NCBI RefSeq assembly: GCF_029211325.2
Contig: NZ_CP135996.1
Location: 1,364,001 to 1,428,000 of the forward strand
Reading direction: 5' to 3'
Origin: Caproicibacterium argilliputei
Lineage (GTDB): Bacteria > Bacillota > Clostridia > Oscillospirales > Acutalibacteraceae
DNA: 64,000 nucleotides
The notes below the pieces were generated by a model that searched no databases, was not told the DNA's origin, and saw only the letters and a program-made list of their open reading frames with translations. The stretch's first letter is position 1. Each line of letters begins with the position of its first letter. Below are positions 31,889 through 40,702 of this stretch, piece by piece. A program made the position numbers and the translations under genes.

Positions 31889-32836
31889 ATGCTGCATTCT
31901 CCAATTTGTGAGCTGCTCGGGATAGAATACCCGGTTTTTCAGGGCGGCATGGCATGGATTGCCGATGCAGATCTCGCCGCAGCGGTCAGCAACGGCGGGG
32001 GGCTTGGCATCATTTCCGCCATGAATGCGAACGGAGACTGGCTGCGTGAGCAGATACGGAAAGCAAAATCCCAGACGGACAAACCTTTTGGTGTGAATAT
32101 CATGCTGATGAGCCCTTTTGCGGATGAAGTCGCCAAAGTAGTGGTGGAGGAAGGTGTCCAAGTGCTGACCACCGGCGCAGGCAATCCGGGAAAATATATG
32201 CCTATGTGGCGGGAAGCGGGCATCAAGGTGATTCCAGTTGTGGCGAGTGTTGGCCTTGCTCGCATGATGGAGCGCAGCGGCGCCGCCGCGGTTGTCGCAG
32301 AAGGCTGTGAAAGTGGTGGGCACATTGGCGAATCTACCACGATGGCATTGATTCCACAGGTCAGCGATGCAGTTTCTATTCCCGTTATCGCGGCTGGCGG
32401 CATTGCAGATGGACGCGGTATGGCGGCAGCTGTTCTATTGGGCGCCTGCGGCGTGCAGATGGGAACCCGCTTCTTGGTTGCAAAAGAGTGTAATGTACAT
32501 GAAAACTATAAGAAACGTGTTTTAAAAGCCAAGGATATTGATACCATTGTTACCGGTCGGCGTCAGGGCGATGCAACCCGCAGCCTGAAAAACCGCTTCA
32601 GCCGGGATTTTGCAAAGGCGGAAATGGAACCAGGAATGACAGTGGAGGAACTGGAAAAGCGCGGTGTCGGTGCTTTGCGTCGCGCTGCACTTGAAGGGGA
32701 CGAAATCAACGGCTGCTTTCTGGCCGGACAGATTGCCGGATTGGTTAAAAAGGAGCAGCCTGCTGCTGAAATCATCCGCGAGGTCTGCATACAGGCGGAA
32801 GATTTGCTGAAAGGAGCGCCGCAATGGGTAAAATAG
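31889..32836 (+). CDS. fabK: Enoyl-ACP reductase II (FabK)
   Basis: FMN-dependent enoyl-ACP reductase for the last step of each elongation cycle. The 315-residue nitronate-monooxygenase-like TIM barrel has F-Q-G-G-M-A-W-I-A-D, F-G-V-N-I-M-L-M-S-P, E-G-C-E-S-G-G-H-I-G and A-A-G-G-I-A-D-G-R-G, with G-V-Q-M-G-T-R-F-L-V-A-K-E-C typical of FabK. No FabI is in the operon; FabK enzymes are insensitive to triclosan in species that have been tested. Starts at ATG behind GGAGG, three bases past acpP. Confidence 0.95.
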   Translation: MLHSPICELLGIEYPVFQGGMAWIADADLAAAVSNGGGLGIISAMNANGDWLREQIRKAKSQTDKPFGVNIMLMSPFADEVAKVVVEEGVQVLTTGAGNPGKYMPMWREAGIKVIPVVASVGLARMMERSGAAAVVAEGCESGGHIGESTTMALIPQVSDAVSIPVIAAGGIADGRGMAAAVLLGACGVQMGTRFLVAKECNVHENYKKRVLKAKDIDTIVTGRRQGDATRSLKNRFSRDFAKAEMEPGMTVEELEKRGVGALRRAALEGDEINGCFLAGQIAGLVKKEQPAAEIIREVCIQAEDLLKGAPQWVK

Positions 32837-33741
32837 CTTTTCTGTTTGCCGGTCAAGGCGCGCAGTATGCAGGAATGGGAAAGGCTCTGTATGAAAGCAG
32901 TGCTGCTGCCAAACGCGTTTTTGATACGGCGGAAACGCAGCGTGTTGGCACGCTGCGCCAATGCTTTGCGGGCACCAAAGAGGAGCTTCTGCAGACAGCT
33001 AACACACAGCCCTGTGTTTTTTGCGTAGATCTCGCTGCGGCCCGTGCTTTGGAAGAAGCCGGCGTTCGTGCCGAAGGCGCCGCGGGCTTTTCTCTCGGTG
33101 AGGTTGCCGCGCTGACATTTGCAGGCGCTTTCGCGAGCGATGCCGTCGGCTTTTCTTTGGTCACAGAGCGCGGACGCCTGATGCAAAAGGCAAATGAGGA
33201 ACACCCGGGCGCTATGGTCGCTGTCTTAAAACTTTCCAATGAGCAAGTTGAGCAAATTTGCGCCGATTTTCCGCATTTATATCCGGTAAATTACAACTGT
33301 CCGGGGCAGTTGGTTGTCGCTGGTCTGCGGGAGGAAACCGTACCTTTCTGCAAAGCTGTTTCTGCCGCCGGTGGTCGGGCAAAGCCCTTAGCAGTCGGCG
33401 GCGGCTTTCACTCGCCGCTAATGCATGAAGCAGCACTGCCCTTTGAGGCGCTGCTGCAAAAAGCCGAAACCATGCTGCCGAAGATTCCGGTGTATGCGAA
33501 TGCCACTGCGAAGCCCTATGCAGGAGCTGTGCCGGAACTGCTTGCACGTCAAATGGAAAATCCGGTACGCTGGCAGCAATCCATTGAACAGATGGCAGCA
33601 GACGGGTTTGACACATTCATTGAAGTCGGCCCCGGAAAAACGCTCTCCGGTTTGGTAAAGCGTATTGCGCCGCAGGCGAAAATCCTGCGCGTGGAAACGG
33701 ATGAGGATGTACAGACGGTTGCAGATATGTTAAATTCCTGA
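32824..33741 (+). CDS. fabD: Malonyl-CoA:ACP transacylase
   Basis: Moves malonyl from CoA to ACP. The 305-residue protein has the nucleophile S90 in A-G-F-S-L-G-E and catalytic H196 in G-G-G-F-H-S-P-L-M; the early F-A-G-Q-G-A-Q-Y-A-G-M-G oxyanion segment is intact. Its start overlaps the end of fabK by 13 bases, consistent with coupled translation. Confidence 0.96.
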   Translation: MGKIAFLFAGQGAQYAGMGKALYESSAAAKRVFDTAETQRVGTLRQCFAGTKEELLQTANTQPCVFCVDLAAARALEEAGVRAEGAAGFSLGEVAALTFAGAFASDAVGFSLVTERGRLMQKANEEHPGAMVAVLKLSNEQVEQICADFPHLYPVNYNCPGQLVVAGLREETVPFCKAVSAAGGRAKPLAVGGGFHSPLMHEAALPFEALLQKAETMLPKIPVYANATAKPYAGAVPELLARQMENPVRWQQSIEQMAADGFDTFIEVGPGKTLSGLVKRIAPQAKILRVETDEDVQTVADMLNS

Positions 33742-33820
33742 TACAATAAAGAAATGCAGATTTTACCTGCTGAACAGCCCGACAGTCAAGAATACCATGC
33801 ACTGCAGAAAGGAAAGTAAA

Positions 33821-34564
33821 ATGGGTATGGAAAAGAAAACAGCGCTGGTCACCGGCGGCAGCCGCGGCATCGGCCGGGCAACGGCACTGGAACTTGCCTC
33901 CAGAGGAATGAATGTTGCTGTCGTCTTTGCGGGAAATGCAGAGTCTGCCGCAGAAACCGTGCGGCAGCTGAAAACAATCGGCGCAAAGGCGCAGGCCTAT
34001 CAATGCGATGTCGCAGATTTGACCGCAGTCAAAACAACGGCGCAGCGCATTTTGGAAGACTTCGGCAGCGTGGACGTTCTGGTAAACAATGCTGGCGTTA
34101 CGCGGGACAGCTTGCTGCTTTCTGCCAAGGAGGCCGACTGGGATCGGGTGCTGGGTGTCAGCCTAAAAGGCGCTTTTCATATGACGCAGGCGCTGTATCG
34201 GCACTTTATGAAAAAGCGTGCCGGACGCATCATCAATGTTTCTTCGATTGTCGGCTTGCACGGCAACGCGGGGCAGGCTGGCTATGCGGCTGCAAAAGCG
34301 GGCATTATCGGTTTTACCAAAAGCGTTGCAAAGGAACTGGCAGGGCGCGGTGTTACCTGTAATGCGGTCGCTCCCGGCTTTATACAGTCGGATATGACCA
34401 ACGCGATGCCAGAAAAAGCACGTGATGCGGCAGTTGCAACGATTCCGATGGGCAGACCCGGCTTGCCGGAAGACGTGGCAAAGGCTGTTGCGTTTCTCGC
34501 AGGAGAGGATGCCGCTTATATTACCGGCGTGGTTTTGCGTGTTGACGGCGGATTGGGTATGTAA
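33821..34564 (+). CDS. fabG: 3-oxoacyl-ACP reductase
   Basis: NADPH-dependent short-chain dehydrogenase that reduces 3-oxoacyl-ACP. The 247-residue protein has the T-G-G-S-R-G-I-G cofactor motif (11-18), N-N-A-G (89-92), and the S142-Y155-K159 triad. The ATG at 33821 was chosen for the GAAAGGAAAG site; an ATG at 33797 without one would add eight residues. 79 bases separate it from fabD, the largest gap in the first half of the operon. Confidence 0.96.
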   Translation: MGMEKKTALVTGGSRGIGRATALELASRGMNVAVVFAGNAESAAETVRQLKTIGAKAQAYQCDVADLTAVKTTAQRILEDFGSVDVLVNNAGVTRDSLLLSAKEADWDRVLGVSLKGAFHMTQALYRHFMKKRAGRIINVSSIVGLHGNAGQAGYAAAKAGIIGFTKSVAKELAGRGVTCNAVAPGFIQSDMTNAMPEKARDAAVATIPMGRPGLPEDVAKAVAFLAGEDAAYITGVVLRVDGGLGM

Positions 34565-34581
34565 AGAAAGGAAGAAATAGG

Positions 34582-35814
34582 ATGCACAGAGTAGTTGTTA
34601 CCGGGATGGGGGCCGTTACCCCCGTCGGCAATACAGTTAAAGATACGTGGACAAACCTGCTGCAGGGCAAAAACGGAATTGGCACCATCACGCGGTTCGA
34701 TTCTTCCAATCTGCGGGTTCATCTTGCCGGAGAAGTGAAAAATTTTGATCCTCTGCAGTATTTTGAAAAAAGTGAACTCCGGAAAAATGATTTGTTTACG
34801 CAGTATGCAGTTGCTGCTTCAGAGCAGGCGGTGCAGGACAGCGGCATTCGAGGCAGAATCGCGCCAGAGCGCCTGGGCGTCTATATGGGCAGCGGCATTG
34901 GTGGAATTTCTACTACCTTGGAAAACTACGAAAAACTGCTGCAAAATAAGCACGTTTCTCCCTATATGATTCCGAGTATGATTGTCAATATGGCGGCCGG
35001 CATCATTTCCATTCGCTTTCAGGCGAAGGGACCGTGCGTGCCGATCGTGACAGCCTGCACTACCAGCACGCATACCATTGGAGAAGCGTTTCATTGTATT
35101 CGCGACGGATACGCGGATGCCGTCATTGCCGGCGGAAGTGAAGCTGCGGTCAATGTGCTGACTGTTTCCGGCTTTTCCAGCTGCAAGGCGCTTAGCACAA
35201 ACCCAGATCCACAGACAGCCTGCCGTCCGTTTGATAAGAACCGAGACGGTTTTGTGCTGGGCGAGGGCGCCGGCGTTGTGATTCTGGAAGAATACGAGCA
35301 CGCCAAGGCCCGCGGTGCGAAAATCTACGGGGAAGTACTGGGTTATGCCAATACCAGCGACGCCTATCATATCACGGCACCGTCACCGGACGCAGACGGA
35401 ATTACGCACTGCATCCGTCTGGCAGTACAGGAGGCCGGTGCAAAAATTGATCGGCACACCTATGTGAACGCACATGGAACCAGCACCGTATTGAACGACA
35501 AAACAGAAACTCTTGCCTTTAAGCAAGCGTTCGGTGAGGAAACCGCACGAGAAATTAAAATCAGCAGTACCAAAAGTATGATGGGACATTTACTGGGCGC
35601 AACCGGTGCGGTAGAAGCGATCGTTTGCTTGAAGGCACTGGAAACCGGCAGCGTGCCGCCAACCATTGGTCTTACGGAAGCGGATCCTGCGTGTGATTTG
35701 AATTATACGTCGGGAAAGGCCGTACACATGGATGTTCGGACTGCTGTTTCCACAAATATGGGCTTTGGCGGTCATAACGGTTGCATTGTTTTCGGAAAAG
35801 CAGAGGAGGCATAA
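34582..35814 (+). CDS. fabF: 3-oxoacyl-ACP synthase II
   Basis: Elongation condensing enzyme. The 410-residue protein has C159 in I-V-T-A-C-T-T-S-T-H, H298 in N-A-H-G-T-S-T-V-L-N-D, and H336 in M-M-G-H-L-L-G-A-T-G-A-V. The ATG follows AAAGGAAG, 17 bases after fabG. It is the only KAS II in the operon; no FabB-like gene or FabZ/FabA isomerase partner is visible, so the route to unsaturated chains is unclear from this window. Confidence 0.97.
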   Translation: MHRVVVTGMGAVTPVGNTVKDTWTNLLQGKNGIGTITRFDSSNLRVHLAGEVKNFDPLQYFEKSELRKNDLFTQYAVAASEQAVQDSGIRGRIAPERLGVYMGSGIGGISTTLENYEKLLQNKHVSPYMIPSMIVNMAAGIISIRFQAKGPCVPIVTACTTSTHTIGEAFHCIRDGYADAVIAGGSEAAVNVLTVSGFSSCKALSTNPDPQTACRPFDKNRDGFVLGEGAGVVILEEYEHAKARGAKIYGEVLGYANTSDAYHITAPSPDADGITHCIRLAVQEAGAKIDRHTYVNAHGTSTVLNDKTETLAFKQAFGEETAREIKISSTKSMMGHLLGATGAVEAIVCLKALETGSVPPTIGLTEADPACDLNYTSGKAVHMDVRTAVSTNMGFGGHNGCIVFGKAEEA

Positions 35815-35819
35815 AAAGC

Positions 35820-36263
35820 ATGGATCTGCAGGCGGTGAAAGAATTAGCACAGCTTATGGAGGAAAAGGGATTGACCTCTTTGGAAGTGGAAGAAGAGGGG
35901 CAGCGCATTTGTTTGAAAAAAGAAGTGCAGGCTTCCGTTCAGATGGTTCCGGCGCTTTCTACACTGCCGGAAGTTGCGCCGGCTGTTCCTGCGGTTGCGG
36001 AGAAAAACGGTGTGGTTGACTTTAATGCTATTACAGAAGTGAAATCCCCGATGGTCGGCACAGTTTATATTGCTCCGTCACCGGGAACGGAGCCGTTTGT
36101 GCAGGTTGGTGATAAGGTCAAAAAAGGGCAAGTTCTCTGTGTCATTGAAGCCATGAAACTCATGAATGAATTTCCATCGCCGCAGGACGGAGAAGTTGTG
36201 GACATCTGCATAGAAGATGGGCAGTTAATTGAATATGGGCAGTGCCTTTTCAAAATTTACTGA
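35820..36263 (+). CDS. accB: Biotin carboxyl carrier protein of acetyl-CoA carboxylase
   Basis: Carries carboxybiotin between AccC and AccDA. The 147-residue protein has an N-terminal helical part (KELAQLMEEKGLTSLEVEEE), a P/A/V linker (about 48-65) and the biotinyl domain with K113 in C-V-I-E-A-M-K-L-M-N-E. ATG at 35820 behind GAGGAGG. Followed by 81 bases with short hairpins but no clear terminator before fabZ. Confidence 0.95.
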   Translation: MDLQAVKELAQLMEEKGLTSLEVEEEGQRICLKKEVQASVQMVPALSTLPEVAPAVPAVAEKNGVVDFNAITEVKSPMVGTVYIAPSPGTEPFVQVGDKVKKGQVLCVIEAMKLMNEFPSPQDGEVVDICIEDGQLIEYGQCLFKIY

Positions 36264-36344
36264 CAAGGAGTTTTCCTTTCCAAAGCGCAAGAGAAAACTG
36301 ACTCGTCAAGCAAATTACTTGCCAGCTATTCATAAAGGAGACAA

Positions 36345-36764
36345 ATGCATTTGAACAGAGAAGATTTAAAAAAGATTCTCCCGCACAGAGAGCCGATGTT
36401 GCTGATTGATGAGGCCGACCTGCTTCCGGACGGCTCCGCAGAAGGACGCTACACAGTGCGCGGCGATGAGTGGTTTTTAAAAGGGCATTTTCCTGGGAAC
36501 CCAACTGTTCCAGGTGTTATTCTGTGTGAAATGATGGGGCAGGCCTGCTGTGTGATGATTGCAGACAAACTCAAAGGGAAAACACCGTACTTTACCGGAA
36601 TCGACCGGGTTAAGTTCCATCACCCGGTCAAACCGGGTGATATTCTGCAGATCACCTGTCAGATTTCCCGTGTCTTTAAAGACTTTTACTTTACAAAATG
36701 CAAGGGGAGTGTCGACGGAAAAACCGCGGTTGTGGGTGAACTCAGCTTTGCGGTGGTTGGCTGA
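36345..36764 (+). CDS. fabZ: 3-hydroxyacyl-ACP dehydratase
   Basis: Hot-dog-fold dehydratase of 139 residues. Active-site H48 and E62 lie in G-H-F-P-G-N-P-T-V-P-G-V-I-L-C-E-M-M-G-Q-A; the R-E-P-M-L-L-I-D opening is also typical. ATG behind AAAGGAG. It stands between accB and accC. Confidence 0.96.
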   Translation: MHLNREDLKKILPHREPMLLIDEADLLPDGSAEGRYTVRGDEWFLKGHFPGNPTVPGVILCEMMGQACCVMIADKLKGKTPYFTGIDRVKFHHPVKPGDILQITCQISRVFKDFYFTKCKGSVDGKTAVVGELSFAVVG

Positions 36765-36791
36765 ATATCCCCCAAAAGAGGTGGAACCATT

Positions 36792-38135
36792 TTGTTTTCT
36801 AAAATCCTGATTGCAAACCGCGGCGAAATCGCAGTGCGGATCATACGCGCCTGCAAGGAAATGGGCATTGCAACCGTGGCCGTTTTCAGTGAAGCGGACA
36901 GAGATGCGCTGCACGTCAGCCTTGCGGATGAAAGTGTTTGCATCGGTCCGGCGCGTGTGCAGGACAGTTACTTAAATATGCCGGCAATTCTTTCCGCTGC
37001 TGTCAAAAGCGGAGCGCAGGCGATTCATCCCGGTTACGGTCTGCTGAGTGAAAACGCCAGATTTGCCCATCTTTGTGAGGAGTGCCATATCCATTTTATT
37101 GGCCCGGATGCACAGCTGATTTCTAAACTGGGCGATAAAGACGAAGCCAAACGCACCATGCGTGCGGCGGGAGTTCCGGTAGTGCCCGGCAGCGATTTGG
37201 CGCTGGATGAAGCTGCAGCGCTCACTGCCGCAAAAGAAATCGGCTTTCCGCTGTTAGTTAAGGCACGCGCAGGCGGTGGCGGGCGTGGAATCCGCCTGGT
37301 GCAAAACGAGGACGAACTGCTTCCCGCCTTTCAGGCATCCTCTCAGGAGGCCGCCAGTGCCTTTGGTGACGGTGCCTGTTACCTTGAAAAATATCTGGAT
37401 CCGGTTAAGCACATTGAAATGCAGATTTTGTGCGATAATTATGACCATGTGATTTGTCTGGGCGAGCGGGAATGCTCTGTGCAGCGCAAGCATCAAAAGC
37501 TGCTGGAAGAAAGCCCTGCTGTCTGCGTAACACCGGAACTGCGTGCCGAAATGGTCGAAGCGGCACGGCGGGCGGCACAGGCAGTTCATTACCGCAGCTT
37601 GGGCACCATTGAATTTCTAGTGGATACGGATCTGCATTTTTACTTTATGGAAATGAATACGCGGCTGCAGGTGGAGCATCCGGTTACGGAAATGGTTACC
37701 GGATTAGATTTGGTCAAGTGGCAGATTCGGGCGGCGGCGGGTACCGCACTGCCTTTTCAACAGGAAGACATCCAACTTTCCGGACACGCCATCGAGTGCC
37801 GAATCAATGCAGAAGACCCGGAAAACGGTTTTACGCCGAGTTGCGGAAAAATCAGTCTTTTGCACATACCGGGCGGGCCATGGGTGCGCTTTGACACAGC
37901 GCTTTATCAGGAGTATTCGGTACCGCCATTTTATGATTCCCTGCTTGGCAAGCTGATTGTGTACGCGCCAACGCGTGGGGAAGCCATTCGCAAGATGCAG
38001 GCGGCACTGGCAGAACTCGTGATTGAAGGGGTGAATCACACTGCAGAGCTGCAGATGGATATCCTGTCCGATCCCAGCTTTCTGGATGGAAGCTACCATA
38101 CTGATTTCATGGAAAAGAGGGGATCACCGTGCTGA
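36792..38135 (+). CDS. accC: Biotin carboxylase of acetyl-CoA carboxylase
   Basis: ATP-grasp enzyme that carboxylates biotin on AccB. The 447-residue protein has I-A-N-R-G-E-I-A-V-R-I-I, H-P-G-Y-G-L-L-S-E-N, the glycine-rich A-G-G-G-G-R-G-I-R and the E-M-N-T-R-L-Q-V-E-H-P-V-T-E active-site stretch. It starts at a TTG (36792) behind AGAGGTGG; no nearer ATG exists. Its end overlaps accD by seven bases. Confidence 0.96.
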   Translation: MFSKILIANRGEIAVRIIRACKEMGIATVAVFSEADRDALHVSLADESVCIGPARVQDSYLNMPAILSAAVKSGAQAIHPGYGLLSENARFAHLCEECHIHFIGPDAQLISKLGDKDEAKRTMRAAGVPVVPGSDLALDEAAALTAAKEIGFPLLVKARAGGGGRGIRLVQNEDELLPAFQASSQEAASAFGDGACYLEKYLDPVKHIEMQILCDNYDHVICLGERECSVQRKHQKLLEESPAVCVTPELRAEMVEAARRAAQAVHYRSLGTIEFLVDTDLHFYFMEMNTRLQVEHPVTEMVTGLDLVKWQIRAAAGTALPFQQEDIQLSGHAIECRINAEDPENGFTPSCGKISLLHIPGGPWVRFDTALYQEYSVPPFYDSLLGKLIVYAPTRGEAIRKMQAALAELVIEGVNHTAELQMDILSDPSFLDGSYHTDFMEKRGSPC

Positions 38136-39001
38136 GAAGAGCAAATTTTAAACCGAGCCGCAATGCTTTGGAAAATATTGACGTCGCTGCAAGCGGTGAC
38201 TTTGTGGAGCAGCCGCAGGTTCCGGATCAACTCTGTGTCAAGTGCCCGGGCTGTGGGAAAATGATTTTTTCGGATGATGTCAAGAAAAACAGCCATGTCT
38301 GTGCGGAGTGTGGGTATCATTTTAAAATTCCTGCCAGAAGCAGACTACTTTCTCTGTGTGATGAAGATTCCTTTACAGAATGGGACACAGCATTATACAG
38401 TAAAGATTTTTTGCATTTTCCTGGATATGCTGTAAAGCTAAAAAGCAGTCGTCTTAACAGCCGCGAAAATGAAGCAGTGGTATCCGGCTGCGGTAAAATC
38501 GAACAATCGCCTTGCGCACTGTTTGCGATGGACAGCCGTTTTATGATGGGAAGCATGGGCAGCGTTGTGGGGGAAAAAGTTACGCGTGTGTTTGAACGCG
38601 CCACAGAACGGCGTTTGCCGGTTATTGGTTTTACACTTTCAGGCGGTGCACGAATGCAGGAAGGAACGGTTTCCCTCATGCAGATGGCAAAGACCAGCGG
38701 CGCAGTCAAACGGCACAGTGATGCTGGGCTGCTTTATATTACTGTGCTGACCAATCCGACCACCGGCGGTGTAACCGCCAGTTTTGCCATGGAAGGTGAT
38801 ATTTTGCTTTCGGAGCCGGGTGCATTGATTGCTTTTGCTGGTCCGCGTGTTATTGAGCAGACCATGCGTCAGAAACTGCCGAAAGGATTTCAAAGTGCAG
38901 AGTTCCTGCTGGAAAAAGGATTCCTCGATGGTGTTGTACCGCGCACCGAGATGCGAGCGGTGCTGTCACAGCTGCTGAAACTGCACGAACAGGAGGACTG
39001 A
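38129..39001 (+). CDS. accD: Acetyl-CoA carboxylase carboxyltransferase beta subunit
   Basis: One half of the carboxyltransferase. The 290-residue protein has an N-terminal zinc ribbon (C39, C42, C58, C61) and the crotonase-like region with F-A-M-D-S-R-F-M-M-G-S-M-G, L-S-G-G-A-R-M-Q-E and T-N-P-T-T-G-G-V-T-A-S-F-A. It starts at GTG inside accC. The split AccD/AccA form is typical of bacteria. Confidence 0.96.
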   Translation: MLRRANFKPSRNALENIDVAASGDFVEQPQVPDQLCVKCPGCGKMIFSDDVKKNSHVCAECGYHFKIPARSRLLSLCDEDSFTEWDTALYSKDFLHFPGYAVKLKSSRLNSRENEAVVSGCGKIEQSPCALFAMDSRFMMGSMGSVVGEKVTRVFERATERRLPVIGFTLSGGARMQEGTVSLMQMAKTSGAVKRHSDAGLLYITVLTNPTTGGVTASFAMEGDILLSEPGALIAFAGPRVIEQTMRQKLPKGFQSAEFLLEKGFLDGVVPRTEMRAVLSQLLKLHEQED

Positions 39002-39007
39002 CGGAAG

Positions 39008-39784
39008 ATGGAAGCTTACAAAAAATTGCAGCTTGCGCGAAAATCCGGCAGACCCACCGGGCTGGATTTTATTCACCATACCATTACAGATTTTTTTGAA
39101 ATGCACGGTGACCGCCGCTTTGCAGATGATCCGGCAATTGTTGCGGGAGTCGGCCGTTTGTGCGGCAAACCCGTCACGGTTGTCGCACAGGAAAAAGGAC
39201 ACACCATGCGGGAACGGACGGTTCGCAACTTTGGCAGTGCACATCCGGAGGGGTACCGGAAAGCACTGCGCCAGATGAAACTAGCAGAAAAGTTCGGTCG
39301 ACCGGTTTTGTGCTTTGTAGACACATCCGGTGCCTTTTGCGGAACCGGCGCGGAGGAACGCGGGCAGGGGCAGGCGATTGCGGAAAATCTTTCAGAAATG
39401 ATGACACTGCAGGTGCCAATTCTTTCCGTGTTTATCGGGGAGGGCGGCAGTGGCGGCGCACTGGGACTTGCCGTTGCCAACGAAGTTTGGATGCTGGAAA
39501 ATGCCGTGTACTCCGTTATCAGCCCGGAGGGTTGCGCCAGCATCCTTTGGAAGGATTCCAGTAAAGTGCGGGAGGCCAGCGACAGCCTGCATATGCGCCC
39601 GGAGGATCTTTTGCAGCTTGGACTTATTGAGCGCATTCTGCCGGAAAGTGACTTGGAAGCACTTTGGCACACGCTGCCGGTTGAATTGGACAAAAAATTT
39701 GCGGCGCTGAAAAAGCTTTCCGTTCAGGAGCTCTGCGAAGCGCGGTACCAGCGCTTTCGAAAAATGGGGGTGTACGGAGAATGA
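39008..39784 (+). CDS. accA: Acetyl-CoA carboxylase carboxyltransferase alpha subunit
   Basis: The other half of the carboxyltransferase, 258 residues. Landmarks: A-R-x-S-G-R-P-T, F-x-E-M-H-G-D-R-R-F-A-D-D, G-S-A-H-P-E-G-Y-R-K-A, and I-G-E-G-G-S-G-G-A-L-G-L-A. It lacks the long N-terminal extension of the E. coli protein (319 residues), as is usual in Firmicutes. Its TGA overlaps the ATG of the DegV gene (ATGA). Confidence 0.96.
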   Translation: MEAYKKLQLARKSGRPTGLDFIHHTITDFFEMHGDRRFADDPAIVAGVGRLCGKPVTVVAQEKGHTMRERTVRNFGSAHPEGYRKALRQMKLAEKFGRPVLCFVDTSGAFCGTGAEERGQGQAIAENLSEMMTLQVPILSVFIGEGGSGGALGLAVANEVWMLENAVYSVISPEGCASILWKDSSKVREASDSLHMRPEDLLQLGLIERILPESDLEALWHTLPVELDKKFAALKKLSVQELCEARYQRFRKMGVYGE

Positions 39785-40605
39785 TTGCCATCGTAACCGA
39801 CAGCACGGCCCCCATCACGCAAAAAGAAGCCGAGCAGTACGGCATCTGCGTGGTTCCGCACAGCTATATGACCAACGGAATTGCGTATTTGGAAAACTAT
39901 ACGGACAAAAACGAAAACTATACGCGCCGGCTTCTGGCAGCAGGGACCAGCGCTTCTACCGGACAAAGTACGGCGGCGGCCTTTGCAACCGCTTTTCGCC
40001 AACTGCTGACGCAGGGATATGAGGTGCTGTGTATCGTCATATCCTCCAGGCTCAGCGGTGCCTGGAGCAGTGCAGTGACCGCGGCACGGGAAATTGGCAG
40101 TGCAAAGATTGCGGTTGTAGATTCTCATGCGACAGCAGGCGCGCTGTATTTCCAGATTCGTATGGCACGAGAACTGGCGGATTCCGGCTGTCCGCTGAAT
40201 GAACTGGCGGACCACTGCAAGTCCTTTGACAATATTGCGAAAGTGGCGTTTTCCGTTGAAAACATGGGTGCACTCCGGCGCAGCCGCAGGCTGGGCTTTA
40301 TTAACCAGTCGGTCAACACCATCCTGAACCGCCGTCCGGTATTCTGTCTGGAGGGGGGAAGCATCGTCAGCAAAAATTTGGCACGCGGCCGCGGCGAGCG
40401 GGTACGTATGCTTTCAGCTTTGGTCCCTAAAAATGCCAAACGACTTATGGTGCAGGGCTTTGGAAATGCACCGATTGAAAGCAGTCTGATGCGTATGCTG
40501 CAGCGGCAGTTCCCGGAAGTTGAAATTCTGCACAGAGAACTGGGGCCTGTGCTCAGTATCCACATTGGCGCACAGGCACTGGCAGTTTCCTGGTGCTTAG
40601 ATTGA
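39781..40605 (+). CDS. DegV family protein (fatty-acid-binding, FakB-like)
   Basis: A 274-residue DegV-fold protein; characterised members bind a fatty acid and, as FakB, present it to the kinase FakA. Typical segments are I-V-T-D-S-T-A-P-I, the G-x-S-A-S-T-G-Q-S region, I-V-I-S-S-R-L-S-G-A-W and V-V-D-S-H-A-T, and R-R-P-V-F-C-L-E-G-G. It is the last gene of the fatty acid operon, sharing ATGA with accA, which supports a lipid-related role. No FakA is in the window. Confidence 0.9.
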   Translation: MIAIVTDSTAPITQKEAEQYGICVVPHSYMTNGIAYLENYTDKNENYTRRLLAAGTSASTGQSTAAAFATAFRQLLTQGYEVLCIVISSRLSGAWSSAVTAAREIGSAKIAVVDSHATAGALYFQIRMARELADSGCPLNELADHCKSFDNIAKVAFSVENMGALRRSRRLGFINQSVNTILNRRPVFCLEGGSIVSKNLARGRGERVRMLSALVPKNAKRLMVQGFGNAPIESSLMRMLQRQFPEVEILHRELGPVLSIHIGAQALAVSWCLD

Positions 40606-40607
40606 GG

Positions 40608-40636
40608 TTTACAAATGAACGAAAAACTGCTATAAT
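40608..40636 (+). promoter_or_regulatory. Sigma-A-type promoter for the sortase gene
   Basis: TTTACA (40608-40613), 17-base spacer, TATAAT (40631-40636), starting three bases after the DegV stop. Confidence 0.7.
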
Positions 40637-40649
40637 CCTACTGAATGCG

Positions 40650-40686
40650 AACAGCAGCGGATGCGTAAGCATCTTCTGCTGTTTTT
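40650..40686 (+). terminator. Hairpin with T run: terminator of the fatty acid operon, or 5' attenuator of the sortase mRNA
   Basis: AACAGCAG-C-GGATGC-GTAA-GCATCT-T-CTGCTGTT then TTTTT. A near-complete stem of about 15 pairs. It lies just downstream of a promoter, so it would also form the very 5' end of the sortase transcript, ending six bases before the GGAGGG site. Confidence 0.7.
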
Positions 40687-40702
40687 GATTGGAGGGAACA
40701 GG

